A stretch of 64,000 nucleotides of DNA, from contig JACTVC010000008.1 of NCBI GenBank assembly GCA_018417955.1, positions 1,178,001 to 1,242,000 of the forward strand. The letters are read 5' to 3'. The notes under the pieces are model-generated. The model worked only from the letters and a program-made list of their open reading frames with translations, had not been told where the DNA came from and searched no databases. Of the stretch, positions 58,801-64,000 are shown one piece after another (the first letter of the stretch is position 1; the number at the start of each line of letters is the position of its first letter). The position numbers were made by a program, and so were the translations under genes. The DNA is from Laccaria trichodermophora (taxonomy: Eukaryota; Basidiomycota; Agaricomycetes; Agaricales; Hydnangiaceae).

Positions 58801-60956
58801 TGATTTTCTATTCTTCGTCCTTTCATAAAGCCAGCTTGGTCCATATGTATGATATTAGGTACTGCGTCTGTGAGTTTTGTTGTTAGTGCGCGTGTCATAA
58901 TTTTGTAGTCCGCATTGAGCACCATGATGGGGCGATAGTTGCTAATTTCTGACTTGTCATTCTTCTTGTATATAGGGCACATCCAGCCATCAGAGAACCC
59001 TTTACCCACTGCTATACCTTCTGTTTCAATGTCGTTGAATACTTTTGTTAGTGTTTCAACTGCATTGAAGGTTGGTGACTCATTGTCTTTGGTTGCTTCA
59101 TGCATTTCTGCTAGTTTGCTCCAGAGTTCATGCGGCAAGCCATCTATTCCTGGTGATTTTCCATTTGGTAGCCTCCTGATTGCCTCTTTGACGTTACTTA
59201 GGGTGATCTTTTTAGCAAGCTTAGCTTTTTCTGTTTGAGGTATTGTGACATTTATTTCCTGGAGTATTTCAGCCATTGCCGGGCCCTCATTTTGTGCATC
59301 TGGCAGCTCTAAATTTTGTAGGTCTTCATGGTATTTTCTTGCAATCTCTGCCATCTTATCTGACCTACTTTCATATTCAGGGGGGTCAGATCCTGGGCAC
59401 CGCAGCTTAGTTAGCATATCCCAGGTTTTGCATTCTTTGCCCATGGCCATCCAGGTTTTCCCGATTGTTTCTGCTTCCAGTAGGCATTTTGTAGTCACAT
59501 TATCTCTTTTCCTGGTGTGCTTAAGCTTCTCTAGGGCTCTTATTTCTATCTTGAGTATGCCCGCAGTTGTCATTTTGGATTCTGGCTCCATCGAGGCATT
59601 GTTTAGTATGTTTTCTAGCATGGCTTCCTTCTTTTTTATTTCATTTTGTAATTTAGGGACATATTTTCTGGTGAAATCCCTTGCATATTTTGCTAGTGAC
59701 TTTTTGAACACACTGAATAATGTTTGTGGGTTTTTACTTGGTGAACGTCTATGTTTGTTGCATTCAAGGTCATCTTCTAGCTTCTTTCCCATGTTCGATA
59801 TTTCTTCCATTACTTCTTTATTGTCCAAGAGGAAGGCAGGGAAGGCCCATCTTCCTTTCCCTATGTAGGGGGCACCAGGGTTGGAGAACTGGACTGAGAC
59901 TAGACTATGGTCTGTGTCTAGTCCTGCTTCTTGGATCAGCCAGCTTTCACTGCAGCTCCATACTGCATCAGTGGTGTATATCCGATCAATTCGGGATTGT
60001 GACCCAGTGGCTTTTTGGAGGTATGTGTGTGCTATTTTCTCAGGGTGCTGTTGTCGCCAACCATCTGAGAGCTCAAGAGCTGACTTTAAGTTGTCTAGTG
60101 CTACTGTGCATTGGTTAGGGTCTTTCCTCATAGGCATTCGGTCTAGTTCGCTTTCTACCATGTTGAAGTCCCCTAGCATAACATCAGGTCTAGGGAGTCT
60201 ATTTTCTTCCCAGTGTCTGTTCAGCTTTTCCCAGAAGGCTGCATTTTCATCATATGCATTTGGTGCATAGATTGCAAGGATGTTTATTTTAGAGCTGTTG
60301 TGCCAGGGGAGCTCCAATAGGAGTGCCCTTCCAGCAATGACAATATGTATTTTCACTTCTTTCCATAGTGTGAAATTTTTATTTATTATGAAGGCGATGC
60401 CTGCGCGTGCACTCGGCTGATCCATATCTTGGGAGTTTATTATAAGGAGCCTTTTTTGGAACTGTTGGTTTAGCTTTTCCTCTAGTTCTGTGGTGAGGTG
60501 TGTTTCTTGTACAGCTAGGACACCTATTCGGTTGTCCCTCATAATCTGGTTGATGTGCTGCCATTTGTCTTTTGTTCCTTCTGATCCTCCCCCTCTCATG
60601 TTGAGGGTTGCTATTTTGATGCTAGCTTTTACTTTTTTGTTTCTAGAGGGCCTGGGAGCATTATTTGTGGTATTCGAGTTTCTTGCACGTGGTCTTTGTC
60701 TGTTGTTTCCATTATCTCCAGTTCTTGTAGTATTTTGTGACATGTAGTTTCTTGCTGCGCCATTTCTTGGCGTATAGCCTGTGCGGCTTTCTCTGTAATG
60801 AGAGGACGCGTCAGCTAGGTTGTACCCTTGTTGACGGTTTTGCCCATCACCTAACTCTCTGGTTCCTTCATTGGGGGAAGAAACGACAGGCAGATTGCTA
60901 ACCCCTCGAGATCCAGAGAGGCCAATAACCGATACCGAGTCATTTACCGTAGTCAT
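55833..60956 (-). CDS. LINE ORF2: endonuclease, reverse transcriptase, RNase H-like
   Basis: 1707 residues without interruption. Endonuclease (residues ~110-360): IKIATLNMRGGG, VLAVQETHL, LGDFNMVESELDR, SQSRIDRIY, GLDTDHSLV, all with the metal-binding residues. Reverse transcriptase (~620-940): SPGIDGLPHELW, YRPIMVLNADYKIM, VCLDQEKAYDKISHEFLW, RGVRQGDPLSCLLFNIAIES, and the catalytic LFADDTTVYL. RNase H-like region (~1280-1420): YIAGSCINKG instead of the usual TDGS, SGAELAMVLQTL, NSSSRPIIEGL, GWIGVANSD. The first, third and last catalytic Asp appear lost. A late cluster CVICEGEESMEHILTEC is a zinc-binding CCHC-like motif. The start ATG is at 60956. Confidence 0.9.
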   Translation of the reverse strand: MTTVNDSVSVIGLSGSRGVSNLPVVSSPNEGTRELGDGQNRQQGYNLADASSHYRESRTGYTPRNGAARNYMSQNTTRTGDNGNNRQRPRARNSNTTNNAPRPSRNKKVKASIKIATLNMRGGGSEGTKDKWQHINQIMRDNRIGVLAVQETHLTTELEEKLNQQFQKRLLIINSQDMDQPSARAGIAFIINKNFTLWKEVKIHIVIAGRALLLELPWHNSSKINILAIYAPNAYDENAAFWEKLNRHWEENRLPRPDVMLGDFNMVESELDRMPMRKDPNQCTVALDNLKSALELSDGWRQQHPEKIAHTYLQKATGSQSRIDRIYTTDAVWSCSESWLIQEAGLDTDHSLVSVQFSNPGAPYIGKGRWAFPAFLLDNKEVMEEISNMGKKLEDDLECNKHRRSPSKNPQTLFSVFKKSLAKYARDFTRKYVPKLQNEIKKKEAMLENILNNASMEPESKMTTAGILKIEIRALEKLKHTRKRDNVTTKCLLEAETIGKTWMAMGKECKTWDMLTKLRCPGSDPPEYESRSDKMAEIARKYHEDLQNLELPDAQNEGPAMAEILQEINVTIPQTEKAKLAKKITLSNVKEAIRRLPNGKSPGIDGLPHELWSKLAEMHEATKDNESPTFNAVETLTKVFNDIETEGIAVGKGFSDGWMCPIYKKNDKSEISNYRPIMVLNADYKIMTRALTTKLTDAVPNIIHMDQAGFMKGRRIENQTDLVKLLINLCETEEINGAIVCLDQEKAYDKISHEFLWKSLEKFGLPTHFINTVKALYQDAHTVIIINGEISLPFKIIRGVRQGDPLSCLLFNIAIESLATMLRNSQLKGVHIKGQIERIIASLFADDTTVYLSEEDRFTDLEKILRKWCKASGAKFNVQKTEIIPIGSPQYREQLISTRKIGDGHEEIPVNIHIAKEKEPVRVLGAFVGNGVDQINVWTPVKEKIETSLSRWDRTHPTQDGRRLIVSMEIGGRTQYLTRVQGMPPEVEDWMTRKIRSFMGEGPQPMIGQETYRLTHKEGGKKLLDIISRNEAIELMKAKSYLQMDEQRPKWAIVADEIIANNIPKEHRVTDEASKANTFLQTWATSTRSKGKLPQMLSKMIKTAAKYGTCFRPAHLSEETKRSMPIWHHISMGKGSRFPNNDKWAKCQRENHHILTVGQMKDFIDKETLNHSGRSNCACEACKESRLEGCKHAKKCRDAARKMLGMLPPMWNPDAHPPDAHPPDPEVNPQREEPNNENAELFDTDITTKSVTEGFRLFVKDHKTAPTSPAIREQAIGEGNVVTQIYIAGSCINKGNENAQAGGGIWFRQEDPRNRSTRLPTEIKTTSGAELAMVLQTLQTCPTGSNICINSSSRPIIEGLARHAQDWEDRGWIGVANSDILMTCLALMRKRGGQTWLRLQKKKEIKCALKLAKEGSAQTDPEQINLARPEMFEIMGAKLCQMTQALLYRGIRQQQTTPTRRGTTINLDVTRFAIEGSTGVLPTDEKIWISIKNRNINKEARAYLWKSMHNAYRCGAYWTKIANFEHRAKCVICEGEESMEHILTECSASGQQTVWMLARDILKQKRITLNAPTLGTVLGCGLPAFQDDKGKTLKGKDRLYTIIVSESAHLIWKIRCEWRIEREEDKSQIHTPDEVRRRWTAAINKRLKLDMIATNKRKYGRKAIRPELVKRTWTGVLQNEASLQENWMNTTGVLVSIGATRPAGRNR

Positions 60957-61441
60957 AGTGGAAGCAGATGTATTTGTGAAGGGAGTGGTTGGTATACGCT
61001 TGCCAGTCTACAACCATACACTGGGGCGGGTGACCTTGCCCAGGTTACCAGGGGGGACTATGCCACAGATACTTATACCTAAATGATATCGGGCCATATA
61101 GGTCTTTTCTCTATAGCTTAAGCTTCTCAGCACGGCTCGTCCAATCTAAACAGATTTCCGTTTGCATACCCTGGGGGTATAGCCCTCCCTGAAAGCTTTC
61201 CTGTAACCTAATTGGCCAGTGTATTTGGGCAGTCAGAGCATCAGAGTACCGCATTTTGGGCTTCTTAGTACTCCTCGTGTCCCTTCATCGAAGTTGCTCC
61301 CAGTCCCGCAACCAGGCAGCTGGACACTAGCTATAGTGACATTTAGATGTATATGGTCTTGACAACAGGGGGGTACAGGTCATGATATAGGGGGGTGCAG
61401 ATTACGATGATAGGGGGCATAGATGGTAGGTCTACATGTAT

Positions 61442-63275
61442 CTAAGGACCTTGGGTGTATCCTCGAGCCCCTCTCAGTCTTCCTCTAACATTTCGGGAGT
61501 TACCTCGTCCACGGCCTCGATTTTGCATGTTCATGGTATGGAGACGATATCCATTCAGACTTGAGTTTCCAGCAGGGGAGGCTTCAGTAGCAGCAGGGAG
61601 GAAGCCGATGGAAAAGCCAGGGCCGGCCGCAGGGGGGTTTACGGTCCCAGGCTCAGTTGTAGCTGACTTGGTTATCTGATTTCTTGCTGGGTCAGTGGGG
61701 CCTAGCCAGCCTGGGATCTTAGGGAAGGGGCAAAGGCCAGTGGGGTGATCGAAGGACTTGCATTTGAGGCAGGCTGTAAAGGATAGGGGTTTACCGGCGC
61801 CGTCTAGTGTGGTGGGGTAGTCAAGCGACGCTATGAGCTTCACCCAGTTGGTGTGCGCAGCTATGTCTTGGGTGGGAGGTCGTACATAAACGTTCCAGGT
61901 GACTCTCGTCTCTCCACCACTTACCCCCATCTCCATAGGGTGTACATGCGCGGTGGCGGCGATGATCGATAGGACTTCATGTGCATCTGCATAGGGCCGT
62001 TGTTCTAGCCCATCATTGTGTTCAGTAAGAAAGTGGGGGAGGGCAGTTGAGCTAATGATTTGCTTCCGAACGAGTTCTAGGACTCTATCCCCTTTGTTGC
62101 TGTCGTAGGTCAGCCCTTGAAGCGTGCAAACGTAGTCCGAGATGGGGGGCTCAAACGGGATTGCAAGGAAAGTGATTGCGGCTTTGGCGAAGCACGCGTG
62201 GTGGAGAACCATGTCAATTTGCTGCTGGTTGAGCCCGAGGACTATGTAGCATAGTGGTGCTTGAGCTCCGGGTACCTTCTCTTGGATAGGTGTTCCCACT
62301 TTTATGTTGGACCCGGGAAGGATGCTGGTGATCGCGGCGCGGATTTTGGTAGTAGGGGCCGAGGGGTCGTCGAGCTTCATTTGGTTGAAGGGGTATACGA
62401 GAAACTTCGGGCTGGGTTCGTCTTTCCACAGCTGTACCTGGGCGTCCGACATTCCATCGAAGACGTTGACTTTGTTCCAGCCATGTATAGCTGGGAACCC
62501 TCCTGCAGGAGCGGGGGTGAATCCGGTGAGGTTTAGAGCCGTCGTGTTGGCGCCGACATTTACGTTGGCGGGCGGGGCCACTATAGCTTGGTTTGGCTGT
62601 GCTGGAGCGAGCATGGCTGGTATCACCAGGAGGGCAATAGCCGAAGCTGTGGGGATGATAGGTAGAGCGGGGGCATTCATGTTGACTGCATGGGAAGTGC
62701 TCGTAGTGGCTGGTTGGGCAGCAGGGACCGCTAAGGGGGTGGCGGGTGTTGAAGTGGGGGACATGGCTGAGGCGGCCTGTGGCATTTTGGGGGTAACGGG
62801 GTCTACGTCGATGTTCGCTGAGGCTCCCATGTCTTCATCGGTAGTGTCGTCCATCAGCTCGTCGAGATCTATGGGCCGGTCGTTTGGCGTTTGTGCGGCT
62901 TCGTCGTCATCCGCTTCCACAGTGCTCGTGGTACAGGGTCTCTTGGTACCCTTGGGTGGAGACTCCTCCGACGATACTAACGTCCATTAGTTGGCAGGGC
63001 ATCTTGCTATGTTTTTTGAACTTACCTCTAGACTCGGTCCTGTTAAAGTGGAGTCCGACGAGCGACGAGCGAGGTTGCGCTGGATATCCCCCTTGCGCAA
63101 TGTTCAGTGGCGTTGCGAGGGCAGGGGTTGCCTCGGGTTGGTTTGCGTTCGGCGCGTGCATCGAAGCCGCAACTCCAGCCTGCGGTTCTGGGTCGTGGCG
63201 TGTGGCTTGCAAAGGTGCAGGGTTGGGTGTGTTCTTGGCTGTGGTAGGAGCCATTCGGTCTGTGGGGGTGGTCAT
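61442..63275 (-). CDS. LINE ORF1: nucleic-acid-binding protein with zinc knuckle, apparently spliced
   Basis: Exon 1 63275-63026 (MTTPTDRMAPTTAKNTPN...), intron 62977-63025 (GTAAGT to GTTAG, 49 bp, with CTAATG branch-like motif), exon 2 62976-61442. Total 1785 nt, 594 residues, in frame. It has a Pro/Ala/Thr-rich middle, a conserved central domain (WNKVNVFDGMSDAQVQLWKD, YIVLGLNQQQIDMVLHHACF), one CX2CX4HX4C zinc knuckle (CLKCKSFDHPTGLC), and an Arg/Gly-rich C-terminus (NRGRGRGNSRNVRGRLRG). This suits RNA binding in the retrotransposition particle. Without the intron the two parts lie in different frames, separated by stops. Alternatively exon 2 could start on its own at a non-ATG codon. Confidence 0.7.
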
Positions 63276-63464
63276 CGCTCAGAAATGGGGGTTTATAGGT
63301 ACAACTTACCTTCCTTATGGATTTATGTTATACCTCCTGCAGGTTGGTGCTTGTGCATATCCTTTGGCCATGCGCCAGCTTATCTATTGACGTGCGTGTA
63401 GGGAGAGGTGGTACCGGGAGGGCAGAGCGTGAAGAACGGGCAGAGTGGGAATTATGAGTGGGTA

Positions 63465-63605
63465 TGGGGCAGTTGCGGTCTCGTCCGGGGGACAGGAATC
63501 CAAGTAATCAGTTGGCAGGGCAGCATTGTGGGGTACTATGCGGTCTCGTTCGGAGGACACGTATCCCGCTAGTAGATGGTAGGGCAAGGTACGGCGCAGG
63601 GACAA
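63465..63605 (-). repeat. Two-copy tandem repeat in the LINE 5' region
   Basis: Plus-strand GCGGTCTCGTCCGGGGGACA near 63475 and GCGGTCTCGTTCGGAGGACA near 63540 begin two related units of about 66 bp, each also containing GGCAGGGCAG or GGTAGGGCAAGG. Tandem promoter monomers at the 5' end are a feature of several LINE families. The unit borders are approximate. Confidence 0.5.
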
Positions 63606-63839
63606 GGAGGGCCATTCGACCGTGCGTAGCATGAACTGGGCTGTGTGCCAAAGTTTGCGTCTGGCTCTGGTTCAGTGAGCTTGTCTAGCGGGGGCTGTAC
63701 GCCGGGCAGTGCGGTATTTCTTGTTGGGCATGGGGCCTAGTTGGGTGGAGGTTGCTGCAGCAGGCTCTCGTTGGGTAGTCGTTTGTTCACCGATAGCGTA
63801 TGTTGACAGTGTGTCGTTGTGAGCGGGCTGTGTTCACCA

Positions 63840-64000
63840 TATTCGAAATCGGCGTGCGAGAAGTTTCAAACGCCCTGGATCTCAGATTCTCCCGATGAGG
63901 AGATTGCCGACGTTCCCAAAGCGGATCTCAACATTGACATAGACCTTTCAACCAACATCGACGACAACGACGTATACAGCGATACTGTGAGGTGGGTTAA
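63840..64000 (+). other. Coding-like open frame at the window edge
   Basis: The plus frame stays open to the end, with coding-like composition: SACEKFQTPWISDSPDEEIA then DLNIDIDLSTNIDDNDVYSD. It may be an exon of a host gene into which, or next to which, the LINE inserted, or another element. I do not recognise it, and it is cut off by the window end. Confidence 0.35.

Larger units (their letters stand above)
55635..63830 (-). mobile_element. Tad1-like LINE retrotransposon, near-complete
   Basis: Read on the minus strand: 5' region with repeats (about 63276-63830), ORF1 (63275-61442), about 490 bp spacer, ORF2 (60956-55833), a 3'UTR of about 170 bp, and an A-tail (55635-55663). ORF2 order is apurinic endonuclease, reverse transcriptase, RNase H-like domain, C-terminal zinc-finger-like tail. 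The 5' end is not resolved: no copy of the 3' flank (ending CTACATAAATAC) was found to the right. Neither ORF has stops or frameshifts, so the copy is young or selected. It is a transposable element of the fungus. Confidence 0.85.

Noticed and set aside
55942..60747. Many long plus-strand frames opposite LINE ORF2
   Set aside because: They are shadows of the intact 1707-residue reading frame and show no independent motif.
1..64000. CRISPR arrays, prophage or bacterial operons
   Set aside because: No regularly spaced repeats, ribosome binding sites or uninterrupted gene runs were seen; the genes have spliceosomal introns.

Overview
This window is nuclear DNA from a filamentous basidiomycete, most likely an agaric (Agaricomycetes). 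The evidence is: almost every gene is split by introns of about 50-60 bp; intergenic spaces are short; and the gene content is typical of mushrooms (a solitary SRA-YDG gene, DUF2235-WD40 fusions, a divergent BTB protein, GH18 chitinases, a small secreted Cys-rich protein). All names come from reading translated motifs by eye. No database search was run, and exon borders are my splice models.

Layout. 0.9-4.6 kb: a solitary SRA-YDG 5-methylcytosine reader (+) and a PTEN/TEP1-type phosphatase (-). 4.6-18.8 kb: a duplicated and decayed block. A three-gene set (nitronate monooxygenase, NmrA-like NAD(P) reductase, SWC5/BCNT chromatin subunit) occurs twice, at about 4.7-9.96 kb and 15.0-18.7 kb. The reductase is intact in both copies. 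SWC5 is broken in the first copy, and every nitronate monooxygenase copy is damaged. The block also holds a row of tRNA-headed SINE-like repeats, a CACTA-like element inserted in one of them, a 150-bp TA-target MITE inside a DUF2235-WD40 gene, and a 5'-truncated LINE with target-site duplications.

18.8-30.7 kb: a multi-pass membrane protein, two tandem GH18 chitinases with intact catalytic motifs, a possible small membrane protein and an aldo/keto reductase, all on the minus strand. 30.7-34.9 kb is gene-poor, with a degenerate GC-rich minisatellite and a microsatellite. 34.9-39.1 kb holds two tandem copies of an unrecognised membrane-protein family ('family X'), each with its own disabling lesion; fragments of the same family lie near 28 kb and 55.4 kb. 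39.7-50.6 kb is ordinary housekeeping territory: a BTB protein, homocysteine S-methyltransferase, a small secreted Cys-rich protein, mitochondrial SAM50, and a MATE transporter divergent from SAM50, followed by a second MATE paralog (51.9-54.3 kb).

55.6-63.8 kb is a nearly complete Tad1-like LINE on the minus strand: oligo(T) on the plus strand (its A-tail), an uninterrupted 1707-residue ORF2 (endonuclease, reverse transcriptase, RNase H-like domain), ORF1 with a zinc knuckle and an apparent 49-bp intron, and a 5' region with repeats. Its ORF2 has an intact endonuclease and RT, but the RNase H-like domain has lost most of its catalytic acids. I see no prokaryotic-style defence system, CRISPR array or biosynthetic cluster. 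The most unusual content is the transposon biology and the uneven decay of duplicated genes.
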